A stretch of DNA of 32,304 bases, taken from contig CAVRZY010000050.1 of assembly GCA_963725415.1 (NCBI GenBank), forward strand, positions 1 through 32,304. The letters run 5' to 3'. Below the pieces are notes generated by a model. It saw only the letters and a program-made list of their open reading frames with translations, was not told the DNA's origin and did no database searches. Position numbers and translations under genes: made by a program. Of the stretch, positions 7,847 to 15,254 are shown one piece after another (the first letter of the stretch is position 1; each line of letters starts with the position of its first letter). The stretch comes from CAVRZY01 sp963725415. GTDB lineage: Bacteria; Acidobacteriota; Terriglobia; Bryobacterales; Bryobacteraceae.

Positions 7847-9478
7847 ATGTACCAGGTATTCGCGAGGAAATACCGGCCTCAAACGTTTGCCGATCTGGTG
7901 AACCAGGAACACGTGCGGACCACGCTGGAGAACGCGATCGCGCAGAACCGAGTTGCGCACGGCTACATCTTCTCGGGGCAGCGTGGGACGGGCAAGACCA
8001 CGGTAGCGCGGATTCTGGCGCGCTGCCTGAACTGCGTGGAGGGACCGGCAACGACGCCCTGCGGGAAGTGCTCGAGCTGCGTGGAGATCGCGGCGGGCAA
8101 CGCCGTGGACGTCATCGAGATCGACGCGGCCTCCAACCGCGGCATCAACGAGATGCGCGAGCTGCGGGAGAACGTGCGCTACCGGCCGGCGCGGGAGCGC
8201 TACAAGGTGTTCATCATCGACGAAGCGCACCAGATCACCAGCGAGGCCTTCAACGCGCTCCTCAAGACGCTGGAGGAGCCCCCGGAGTGGGTGGTTTTCG
8301 TTCTGTGCACCACGGAGGCGCACAAGATTCCGGCGACCATTGTGTCGCGGTGCCAGCACTTCAGTTTCCGCTCGATAGACTTCGAAGAGCTGCTGGGGCG
8401 GCTGGAGTGGATCTGCCGCCAGGAAGGGATCGAGGCGGACGCCGAGGCGCTCTCGGTGCTGGCGCAAGTGGGGGACGGGAGCGTGCGAGATTCGCTGTCG
8501 GCGCTGGACCAGGCCATCGCCTGCTGCGGGTCGCAGTTGAAGGCCGCCGAGGTGAGGGCGCTGCTGGGAGTGTTCTCGCTGGAGGCGCTCCACCAGGTGA
8601 CGCAGGCGCTCGTGGAATCGAACTCGGCGCGGATGCTAGAGATCGTCGATGAGCTGGTGCGCAACGGGCACCACTTGCAGCACTTCTGCCGGGAGCTGGC
8701 GCGCTATTTCCGGAACCTTCTGGTGGCCAAGATTGCGGGCAAGGACACGCGGGCGATTGCGGCCTCGCGGCAGGAGCGCCAGCGGTTTGCGGAGATCGCG
8801 GCGTCGTTCTCGGAAGAGGATCTGACGCGCTACCTGCAACTGACCCTGGACCTGTTCCGGGACCTTCAGTACTCGCTGCAACCGCGGCTGCATCTGGAAG
8901 TGGGCCTGATCCGGCTGGTGGAAGCGGGCAAGCTTTTGCCGATCGAGGAAGCGCTGGCGAATCTGGGTGCGGGAGGTTCGGGTGCACCGGGGGGCCGGGC
9001 GAGTCCGGCCGGCGGGGTGCCGAGCGGGGCGGCCGCGCCGGTGACGCCTTCGCTGTTCGCCGCGCAGGAGCGCGCCAGTCCTGTTGGAGCTGTGCCGGCG
9101 CTGACCCAGTGGAAGCAGAAGCTGCACGCGGCGTTTGTGGAGTTGGGAATGACCTATACCGCCGATGCCATCGAGCACTCGCAAGTGATCGAATCCGATG
9201 GCGAGCTGCACGTCATCACGCCGAAGAACTTCTCGCTGGCCGTGAAGCCCGAGGAGATCCAAAAGGCGATCGCTCACCTGGGAGGCGGCAGGCGAAAGGT
9301 GCGGATCAGCCTGGTGGAGGCGGGCGCGACGGGTCCGGAAGCGTCCGGCGGCACTGGGCAAGTGCAGGAGAGCGACGATGAGGTGACGCGGCGCGCGCTG
9401 TCTCACCCGGAAGTGCAGCGCTTCCGCGAGGTGTTTCCGGATGCGGAGATCCGAGCCGTGCGGAATCTGAGGGAATAA
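7847..9478 (+). CDS. dnaX: DNA polymerase III subunit gamma/tau
   Basis: Clamp-loader ATPase of the replicative polymerase. The AAA+ core is complete: opening FARKYRPQTFADLVNQEHV, Walker A GQRGTGKT at residues 44-51, the gamma/tau zinc finger with Cys63, Cys72, Cys75 and Cys78, Walker B VFIIDEAH at 121-128, and an arginine-finger region SRCQHFSFR. The lid and collar follow to about residue 355, then a Gly/Pro/Ala-rich linker and a short C-terminal domain ending near 543, shorter than the E. coli tau but usual for this phylum. No obvious A-rich slippery heptamer for gamma production is seen. It is followed by ybaB and recR in the classic dnaX-ybaB-recR order, with the SRP RNA upstream. Confidence 0.97.
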   Translation: MYQVFARKYRPQTFADLVNQEHVRTTLENAIAQNRVAHGYIFSGQRGTGKTTVARILARCLNCVEGPATTPCGKCSSCVEIAAGNAVDVIEIDAASNRGINEMRELRENVRYRPARERYKVFIIDEAHQITSEAFNALLKTLEEPPEWVVFVLCTTEAHKIPATIVSRCQHFSFRSIDFEELLGRLEWICRQEGIEADAEALSVLAQVGDGSVRDSLSALDQAIACCGSQLKAAEVRALLGVFSLEALHQVTQALVESNSARMLEIVDELVRNGHHLQHFCRELARYFRNLLVAKIAGKDTRAIAASRQERQRFAEIAASFSEEDLTRYLQLTLDLFRDLQYSLQPRLHLEVGLIRLVEAGKLLPIEEALANLGAGGSGAPGGRASPAGGVPSGAAAPVTPSLFAAQERASPVGAVPALTQWKQKLHAAFVELGMTYTADAIEHSQVIESDGELHVITPKNFSLAVKPEEIQKAIAHLGGGRRKVRISLVEAGATGPEASGGTGQVQESDDEVTRRALSHPEVQRFREVFPDAEIRAVRNLRE

Positions 9479-9549
9479 GCTTGTAGCTTGTAGCCTGTGG
9501 CTTGTGGCTTGTAGTTGGTGCCACGGGCTACAGGCTACAGGCTACAAGC
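9479..9549. repeat. Hairpin with heptad-repeat arms (GCTTGTA)5 / (GCTACAG)3
   Basis: Left arm 9479-9513 is five 7-bp units (GCTTGTA, GCTTGTA, GCCTGTG, GCTTGTG, GCTTGTA). A 13-bp spacer follows, then three units GCTACAG, GCTACAG, GCTACAA (9527-9547) that are complementary to the left ones. It sits between the dnaX stop and the ybaB ribosome-binding site (AAGGAG at 9556-9561), so it would be transcribed within the operon. A second copy is at 16617-16690. Confidence 0.75.
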
Positions 9550-9568
9550 TCTTATAAGGAGTGCAGAC

Positions 9569-9877
9569 GTGAGATTACCGGGCAACGTGCAGACCATGAT
9601 GAAACAGGCCCAGCAGATGCAGGAGAAGCTGCAAGCCGAGATCGCGCAGATTCGGGTGGAGGCCTCGGCGGGCGGCGGGATGGTGACGGTTCGCATGGAC
9701 GGCCACAAGAACGTGCTGGGCGTGAAGATCGACCCGGAAGTGGCCGGCGACATCGAGATGCTCCAGGACATGGTGATGGCGGCGTTCAACGAGGCGGCGA
9801 AGAAAGTGGACGCCGAGAGCCAGCAGAAAATGAGCGGCATGCTGGGCGGGATGGGGCTGCCGCCGGGACTGTTCTAA
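9569..9877 (+). CDS. YbaB/EbfC family nucleoid-associated protein
   Basis: 102 residues. The start GTG at 9569 is set by AAGGAG seven bases upstream; the open frame extends further up only through the heptad hairpin. The sequence MMKQAQQMQEKLQAEIAQIR gives the family's N-terminal coiled helix, followed by the central strands ASAGGGMVTVRMDGHKNV and the C-terminal helix with DMVMAAFNEAAKKV, ending in a Gly/Met-rich tail (MLGGMGLPPGLF). These dimeric proteins bind DNA and compact the nucleoid and are nearly always encoded between dnaX and recR, as here. The recR start follows three bases after the stop. Confidence 0.95.
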   Translation: MRLPGNVQTMMKQAQQMQEKLQAEIAQIRVEASAGGGMVTVRMDGHKNVLGVKIDPEVAGDIEMLQDMVMAAFNEAAKKVDAESQQKMSGMLGGMGLPPGLF

Positions 9878-9880
9878 GTT

Positions 9881-10480
9881 ATGCCGGATTATCCCGAACC
9901 GCTGGCGCGGCTGATCCAGGAGTTCAAGCGACTGCCGGGGATCGGGCAGAAGTCGGCGCAGCGGCTGGCCTTCCATTTGCTGCGGGTGCCGCGCGAGGAT
10001 GCGGAGCGCTTGGCGCAGGCGGTCCTGGACGTCAAAGACAAGCTGGGGCTTTGCAGCGTGTGCAACAACATCAGCGACAGCGAGCTATGCCCGTTCTGCG
10101 GGGATGCGGGGCGGGACCACTCGGTGATTTGCGTGGTCGAGGAGCCGAACAACATTCTGCCGATCGAGACCACGCGGCAGTATTCGGGGTATTATCACGT
10201 GCTACACGGGACGCTGTCGCCGCTACGGGGGATCGGACCAGAGCAGTTGAAGATCCAGAACCTGCTGGAGCGGCTGGAGGCGGGCGAGGTGAAGGAAGTC
10301 ATCCTGGCGACCAACCCCACCGTGGAGGGCGAGGCCACGGCGGCGTATCTCTCGAAGCTGCTGAAGCCGCTGGGGCTGAAGGTGACGCGGATCGCCATGG
10401 GTGTCCCGGTAGGCAGCGACCTGGAGTTCGCCGACGAGGTAACCATGTCGAAATCGCTGGAGAACCGGCGGGAGATGTGA
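9881..10480 (+). CDS. recR: Recombination mediator protein RecR
   Basis: 199 residues, full length. Acts with RecO (and RecF) to load RecA at gaps. Order of parts: helix-hairpin-helix RLPGIGQKSAQRLAFHLL near residues 18-35; a four-cysteine zinc finger CSVC...CPFC; the Toprim domain with VICVVEEPNNI and ATNPTVEGEATAAYL; and the Walker-B-like C-terminal MGVPVGSDLEFADEVT. The start ATG is three bases after the ybaB stop, so translation is probably coupled to ybaB. This closes the dnaX-ybaB-recR operon. Confidence 0.97.
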   Translation: MPDYPEPLARLIQEFKRLPGIGQKSAQRLAFHLLRVPREDAERLAQAVLDVKDKLGLCSVCNNISDSELCPFCGDAGRDHSVICVVEEPNNILPIETTRQYSGYYHVLHGTLSPLRGIGPEQLKIQNLLERLEAGEVKEVILATNPTVEGEATAAYLSKLLKPLGLKVTRIAMGVPVGSDLEFADEVTMSKSLENRREM

Positions 10481-10795
10481 GGGGGGCGGTCACTTCAGCA
10501 GCTTCCTCAATTCAAGCGGCAACGCCATCAGAATCCTCTCGTATCCGATTCCTCTGGAACGGAGACTGGGGTCGAACAGTCCCCGGACTGGCCTGACCCG
10601 GCGCAAAGAATGCCAACGTAGCAATTCGGCTCGATGGGTTTCTGGGCCGTGGTGCTGTGGGTAGTTGAAGCGATTCCGGCTGATGACGTCGCCGGGGCTG
10701 ACCCCCATACGTCGATTCCCTTATCCATCGGTTTCGTCGTACGTCAATATCGACGTATGATGTCACCTCCGACACGGGGTGGCGGGGCACGTCAG
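10481..10795. other. 315-bp spacer between recR and mtaB without a supported gene
   Basis: Several short minus-strand frames are open, the longest plausible one ending LMALPLELRKLLK at 10490, but none has recognisable similarity. The only structure seen is the inverted-repeat cluster at 10706-10759, which would lie upstream of such a minus-strand gene. This may be the remains of a small accessory gene with its control region. Confidence 0.4.
10706..10759 (-). promoter_or_regulatory. Inverted-repeat cluster CATACGTCGAT / ATCGACGTATG
   Basis: Perfect 11-bp arms at 10706-10716 and 10749-10759, plus an inner dyad TACGTC-N6-GACGTA overlapping the right arm. On the minus strand TTGACG lies 17-18 bp from an ATAAGG/TAAGGG hexamer, giving a possible promoter between the arms. 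The arrangement resembles an operator, but no intact target gene is recognised downstream on that strand. Confidence 0.35.
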
Positions 10796-12087
10796 CTAGG
10801 GCGGCGCGGCCTCCCTGAGGCCGCCTTGGGTTAGCGCAGCGATTTCGACTTCGATCAGCGTGTTGGCCGGGCGGGGGCTGGCCAGTTCTACCCTGAGGTA
10901 ATTGTCGCTGAGGGCAATTCCAGCCTGCCGAAGGGTGAGGACCGAGAGTGTTTTGCCCAGCATGGTCTGGCGGAAGGCCAGGTTCTTTCTGGCGGCCAAT
11001 TCGCGCAGGATGCGGTTGCGGTGCTTGCGGACCGGGATGGGCACCTGGTCGGGGGCAGTGGCGGCGGGGGTGCCGGGGCGTTCCGAGAAGGTGAAGACGT
11101 GCAGGTAGGTGAAGGGCAGGCTGTCGATGAAGCGCAGGCTTTCCTCGAACTCCTGGTCGGTTTCACCGGGGAAGCCGACCATGACGTCGGCGCCCGAGGG
11201 CGGCTTCGGGCAGGTCATTGGCGGGCCTTGCGGAGGCGGTCCTGGTAGTGGCGGGGATGGTAGCGGCGGTGCATGCGGCGCAGGACGGCGTCGCGAGCCG
11301 GACTGGAGGGGCGCATGGACGATGCCGGGCCATGCGGGGCGAAGCCGCCATCAGACTCCAGCAGGTCGTCGGAGAGATCCATGGGTTCAATGGAGCTGAG
11401 GCGCAGGCGCTGGATGGGGGTTTCCCGAAGCAGGCGGCAAAGCAAATCGGCCAGGCGCAGTTGGATCTCTGCTTCCCGGCCCCAGCGTCCCAGATTGACG
11501 CCGCTGAGGACCACCTCACGGTAGCGGCCGCTAAGATGGCGCATCTGTTCGATCACCCACTCTGGGGGCGCGCTGCGGCTGCGCCCGCGCACCCAGGGGA
11601 TGATGCAGAACGAGCAGCGGTTGTTGCAGCCGTCCTGGATCTTGAGGTTGGGCCGGGTGCGATCGTCGCAGGCATCTTCAACGGGCGCGGCCAGGAAGTG
11701 GCGCTGGGCGGAGATATCGCCCACCTGGATCAAACCGGGGCAAGGGGCGGGGTTTTCCAGAGAGAGGATTTCGGGGATCCGGGCTTTGTGGGAATTGCCG
11801 ATCACCCAGGCCACTCCGGGGAGGGCGGCGAGTTCTTCAGGCGCCCGCTGGGCGTAGCAGCCGGTGACCAGGATGCGAGCGCTGGGGTTCTCGCGGCGAA
11901 CGCGGCGGAGGGTCTGACGCACATCTTCATCGGCGGAGGAGGTGACGGTGCAGGTATTCAGGATGACCAGGTCGGCGCGGTGACGCTCAACGGGATGGAA
12001 ACCCCGGCTGAGCAACTGGGCCTGGAGCGCGGCGCCATCGGCCTGGGTGGCGCGGCAGCCGAAGTTCTGGATGAAGAAACGGCCCAC
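10796..12087 (-). CDS. mtaB: tRNA threonylcarbamoyladenosine methylthiotransferase MtaB; broken by five single-base insertions
   Basis: Radical-SAM enzyme that adds a methylthio group to t6A37 of tRNAs reading ANN codons. The N-terminal UPF0004 cysteines are seen in QNFGCRATQA, LNTCTVTS and VTGCYAQR, the radical-SAM cluster in CNNRCSFCIIPWVRG, and the C-terminal part in GADVMVGFPGETDQEFEES and TFSERPGTPAA. The start is GTG 12087. Reading the conserved protein through LSSIEPMDLSDDLLE, LMAASPRMARH, VHAPLQSGS, DAVLRRMHRRYHPRHY, NDLPEAALG, ADVMVGF requires skipping one base at about 11355, 11321, 11293, 11220 and 11192. So many frameshifts in 165 bp suggest a poor local consensus, though a pseudogene cannot be excluded. 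It is divergent from fliM. Confidence 0.85.
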
Positions 12088-12180
12088 TTAGTTCGATTAT
12101 AGGGCCTGGGGCGAGGGTTCGGAGGGCGGCTAAAGTTCCGGCGCCGGGCCGCCGATGGAGGAACTGGAGGAAAGCGGGGA

Positions 12181-13143
12181 GTGGAGCGTCTGCTCTCGCA
12201 AGAGGAGATCGACAGCGTCTTTCGCGGACTGAAAGACCAGGGCCGGCAGGAAGATCCCGCCAAGAAAGCGCTGCCCTACGATTTCCGCCGGCCGGACCGG
12301 ATTGCCAAGGACCAGTTGCGGGCCATTCATCTGCTGCACGACAACTTCGCGCGGAATATGGCCTCCAGCCTTTCGGCCTACTTGCGGGCCTATGTGATTG
12401 TGAATTTGGTCTCGGTGGAGCAGCTCTCCTATGTAGAATTCACGCAGTGCCTTCCTTCTCCCACCTGTCTGGTATCGCTGGCCATGAAACCGTTCGACGG
12501 CAATGCGGTGCTGGAGCTGAGTCCGTCGCTGGTTTTCCCGGTGCTGGAGATGCTACTGGGAGGGTCGGGGAGGTCCAGCGCGAAGATCACTCGGGAAATC
12601 ACAGAGATCGAGCAGGTGGTGCTGGACGGGCTGTACCGGATCATCCTGCACGACCTCAAACAGTCTTGGCAGAGCGTCACGCAGATCGACTTCACCATCG
12701 AAGCGCGGGAGACCGAGCCGCAGTTGTTGCAGATCCTGGCCCCGAATGAAGCGGTAGTGGCCATCGGGCTAGAGGTTCGCATCGGCGAGAATACGGGGAT
12801 GCTGAACATCGGGGTGCCCTCGATCACCATCAAGATGCTACGGCAGAAGTTCGACCAGCAGTGGTCGGTGCGGCGGACGGAGTCCACCGAGGAGGAACAG
12901 CGGCACACGCTGGCGCTCATCAAGCCGGCCATCGTGCAGTTGGACGCGCGCCTGCAAGGGCCGACCCTGTCAGTGGAGGACCTGATGAAACTGGAGACGG
13001 GCGACGTGCTGGCTTTCGACTACTCGATTGACAGGCCGGTGAACATCCTGATCAATGGGACGCCGAAGTTCCGGGGCCAGGTGGTCACCACCGGGCGGAA
13101 GAAAGCGTTCGTAATTGAGGAGATGTACAAGGTCGTCGAATAA
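12181..13143 (+). CDS. fliM: Flagellar motor switch protein FliM
   Basis: 320 residues. FliM is the C-ring protein that binds phospho-CheY and sets rotation direction. The N-terminal LLSQEEIDSVFRGL is the conserved CheY-binding EID segment. The middle CheC-like domain follows (DNFARNMASSLSAYLRAY, VLELSPSLVFPVLEMLLGG, ITEIEQVVLDGLYRIILHDL). The C-terminal SpoA domain is present (PTLSVEDLMKLETGDVLAFD, INGTPKFRGQV). The start is GTG 12181, with a purine-rich GGAGGAAAGCGGGGA immediately upstream. No other flagellar gene lies within the window on either side, so the gene is detached from a flagellar operon here; in acidobacterial genomes flagellar genes can be scattered. Confidence 0.93.
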   Translation: MERLLSQEEIDSVFRGLKDQGRQEDPAKKALPYDFRRPDRIAKDQLRAIHLLHDNFARNMASSLSAYLRAYVIVNLVSVEQLSYVEFTQCLPSPTCLVSLAMKPFDGNAVLELSPSLVFPVLEMLLGGSGRSSAKITREITEIEQVVLDGLYRIILHDLKQSWQSVTQIDFTIEARETEPQLLQILAPNEAVVAIGLEVRIGENTGMLNIGVPSITIKMLRQKFDQQWSVRRTESTEEEQRHTLALIKPAIVQLDARLQGPTLSVEDLMKLETGDVLAFDYSIDRPVNILINGTPKFRGQVVTTGRKKAFVIEEMYKVVE

Positions 13144-13255
13144 CCGCCGGCTTTCGATCCTCAGCCCGCCTTGCCCAGCATCAGAAGTTCCAGGCACGGG
13201 AACTTCCAGCCCGTGCCCGTCGTCTCTATATCGAATCTAGTTCCTTGGAGGAAAC

Positions 13256-13645
13256 GTGCTGAGAGCACTCGGTTGTTTGCTGTTTACTTTGACGTTGACC
13301 CTGAGCGCCGCCGATGTGACCGGAAAGTGGTCCGGAAACGGCGAACTCAAGAGGCCGGATGGCACCACGGACGGCGGGCCAATCTACATGGACTTGAAGC
13401 AGAACGGACAGGAGGTCACCGGCACGGTCTCGACGGGTGAGGATCGCCAGTGGGCGATTCAAAAAGGCAGACTGGAAGGGCAGAAGCTCAGCTTTGAAGT
13501 CTCCACGCCGGACGGCGAGGGTGCCAGGATGTTCAAGGTCGAGCTGACGGTTACCGAAGACGGTCGCCTGGAAGGTACGGTGGAAGCCCAGGACAGCGCC
13601 GGAAACAAGATCAGCGGCAAGCTGTCGCTGAAGCGATCCGCCTGA
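13256..13645 (+). CDS. Small secreted beta-strand protein of unknown function
   Basis: 129 residues from GTG 13256, fixed by GGAGG five bases upstream. The signal peptide is short (MLRALGCLLFTLTLTLSA, cleavage near SAADV). The mature protein starts DVTGKWSGNGELKRPDG and continues as repeated strands with IYMDLKQNGQEVTGTVSTG, LSFEVSTPDGEG and LEGTVEAQDSAGNKISGKL, a pattern of small lipocalin-like exported proteins common in Acidobacteria and related in style to the protein at 7057-7527. No catalytic motif. Directly followed by a dispersed repeat. Confidence 0.75.
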   Translation: MLRALGCLLFTLTLTLSAADVTGKWSGNGELKRPDGTTDGGPIYMDLKQNGQEVTGTVSTGEDRQWAIQKGRLEGQKLSFEVSTPDGEGARMFKVELTVTEDGRLEGTVEAQDSAGNKISGKLSLKRSA

Positions 13646-13659
13646 GTAGTCCATCTTGA

Positions 13660-13718
13660 GGATTGACGATTCGAGTGTCCCGCGGCGCCAGGCACAGCAA
13701 TCGTCAATTCGCCAATTT
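13660..13718 (-). repeat. ATTGACG...CAATCGTCAAT dispersed repeat, copy 3 (reverse orientation)
   Basis: On the minus strand it reads AATTGACGATTGCTGTGCC then TGGCGCCGCGGGACACT and AATCGTCAATCC, matching the cores of the copies at 3701 and 6961. It starts 14 bp after the upstream stop codon. Confidence 0.65.
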
Positions 13719-13883
13719 CCGCCGGCACGGCCGCTCCGAAAGCAGGCGCCGCTGGCCGGCGACCCTATTAGATCACGCTCCCAACTGTGAGATTTCTGCT
13801 GGCTGCCGTCCTCGCCGGAGCGATGTGGCTCCGCTCAACCAGCGAATCCGTTTTCGCCAGCCCGAGAATTGTCCCACTCACCA

Positions 13884-14006
13884 GTGTTCCCGGCCACCGG
13901 CTTTCCCACCCCCGCTCTGGCGGTCTCCCCCGACGGCCAGTGGATCGTCTACCTACAGATGGAGCGGAACAATAGCGACCTCATGCTGGTGGAGAACTTT
14001 CGCTGA
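13884..14006 (+). pseudogene. C-terminal remnant of a PD40/WD40-like beta-propeller protein
   Basis: The frame ending at TGA 14004-14006 encodes VSPDGQWIVYLQMERNNSDL then MLVENFR, the typical last propeller strand and C-terminus of acidobacterial PD40 (TolB-like) proteins, often fused to Ser/Thr kinases. No matching start or earlier propeller repeats are found upstream in any frame, so only the tail remains. A short frame at 13787 with a signal-peptide-like start lies just before it in another frame and may be another part of the same relic. Confidence 0.55.
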
Positions 14007-14020
14007 GTGAGCGCCCGGAT

Positions 14021-14141
14021 GTCTGGACCCAATACTGTTCAGTTAGGCAAAACCGGGACTGACAGCCAATTTCCTGCTTCTGGACATTGGCTGTCTGTCC
14101 CAGCGTTTTGCCGCCTTAGCTGAACAGTATTGCGTCTAGAC
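14021..14141. repeat. 121-bp imperfect palindrome with CAATACTGTTCAG ends
   Basis: Outer arms 14021-14042 and 14120-14141 match over 22 bp with two mismatches (GTCTGGACCCAATACTG versus GTCTAGACGCAATACTG). The inner arms (GGGACTGACAGCCAAT and its partner) extend the pairing with small gaps to a loop of about 15 bp. It overlaps the last two codons and stop of mqnE. It has MITE-like proportions; it may also serve as a terminator stem for mqnE, but there is no T run. Confidence 0.65.
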
Positions 14142-15254
14142 CGAAACCGTCAGCGTGGTTTGGCAGCGCGCCACGGGACGATAGAGCGTGTCGCGCTCCA
14201 GAGGTTCGCGTCCCGCCTCGCGAATCAGCCGTAATAACTCGCTACGGCGCAGGGCTTGGCTGGTGGTGGCGCCGGCCTCGTGGGAGATCTTCTCCTCGAC
14301 CACCGTGCCGTCGATGTCGTCGGCGCCGAAGCGCTGCGCCACCTGGGCGATGCGGGGCGTCATCATCACCCAGTAGGCCTTGATGTGGGGGATGTTGTCC
14401 AGCAGCAGCCGCGCCACGGCGATGTTCTTGATGTCCGCAAAACCGGTGGTGGCAGGCAGGCGCCGCAGCGGCGTGTTCTCGGGATGAAAAGCCAGCGGGA
14501 CGAACGCCACGAACCCGCCCGTCTCATCCTGGAGTGCCCGCAGCCTGAGCAGGTGATCGACGCGGTCCTGGTCGGTTTCGATGTGCCCGTAGAGCATGGT
14601 GCAGTTTGAGCGCAGGCCCAACTGGTGCGCCGTGCGCGCCACCTCAAGCCACTGCTCGCCCGAGATCTTGTGGTCGCAGATGATGCGCCGCACGGCTTCG
14701 CTGAAGATCTCGGCCCCGCCGCCGGGCAGCGAATCCGCGCCGGCCTGCTTGAGCCGCTCCAACGTCTCCCGGACGGAAATTCCACTGCGCTGCGCCAAAT
14801 AGGCGATCTCGACCAGAGTGAAGGCCTTCAAGTGCACCTGGGGAAAGCGTTCCTTTAGCCCCCGGAGCATCTGGCAGTACCAGTCCAGGGTCAGCTCCGG
14901 ATGCATCCCGCCCACGATGTGAAACTCGGTGACCTCTTCGGTCCAGCCTTTCCCCGCCGTCTCGAAAACCTGCTCCAGCGACATGGTGTAGGCCCGCGGG
15001 TCTCGAGCCGTCTTGCCGAACGCGCACAACCGGCAGCTCGCCACGCACACGTTGGTCGGGTTAATGTGCCGGTTCACGTTGAAGTAGGTGACGTTGCCGT
15101 GCAGTTTCTCGCGGACCAGGTTGGCCATGTAGCCCAGCGCCAGCAAGTCGGAGGTCCGATAGAGCAACAACCCATCGTCGCAACCCAAACGGACTCCTGC
15201 CTTGACTTTCTCCAGGATCGGATGGAGGCGCTGGTCTTCTATAACGAGTTCCAT
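14136..15254 (-). CDS. mqnE: Aminofutalosine synthase MqnE
   Basis: 372-residue radical-SAM enzyme of the futalosine route to menaquinone; it joins 3-((1-carboxyvinyl)oxy)benzoate and the adenosyl radical to give aminofutalosine. The radical-SAM cluster is Cys70, Cys74 and Cys77 in NPTNVCVASCRLCAFG. Other family signatures are NVNRHINPTN, HIVGGMHPEL, LKAFTLVEI, DSLPGGGAEIFSE, TMLYGHIETDQDRVDHLLRL and IDGTVVEEKISHEAGA; these fit MqnE better than MqnC. The start ATG at 15254 overlaps the end of the upstream prenyltransferase gene by 16 bp, so the two form one menaquinone operon. Its stop lies in the arm of a 121-bp palindrome. Confidence 0.93.
   Translation of the reverse strand: MELVIEDQRLHPILEKVKAGVRLGCDDGLLLYRTSDLLALGYMANLVREKLHGNVTYFNVNRHINPTNVCVASCRLCAFGKTARDPRAYTMSLEQVFETAGKGWTEEVTEFHIVGGMHPELTLDWYCQMLRGLKERFPQVHLKAFTLVEIAYLAQRSGISVRETLERLKQAGADSLPGGGAEIFSEAVRRIICDHKISGEQWLEVARTAHQLGLRSNCTMLYGHIETDQDRVDHLLRLRALQDETGGFVAFVPLAFHPENTPLRRLPATTGFADIKNIAVARLLLDNIPHIKAYWVMMTPRIAQVAQRFGADDIDGTVVEEKISHEAGATTSQALRRSELLRLIREAGREPLERDTLYRPVARCQTTLTVSV

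Noticed and set aside
7847..9478. Programmed frameshift for a short gamma form in dnaX
   Set aside because: No A-rich slippery heptamer with a following stem was seen; AAAA at about 9270 is isolated and near the 3' end.
10490..10708. 72-residue minus-strand frame between recR and mtaB
   Set aside because: No recognised similarity; only the operator-like repeats upstream speak for it.
11192..11355. Programmed frameshifting in mtaB
   Set aside because: Five successive shifts in one short stretch, without slippery sequences, cannot be a programmed mechanism.
13787..13975. 62-residue frame beginning like a signal peptide
   Set aside because: The part after the hydrophobic stretch is a shadow of the PD40 relic in another frame; at most a piece of that relic.
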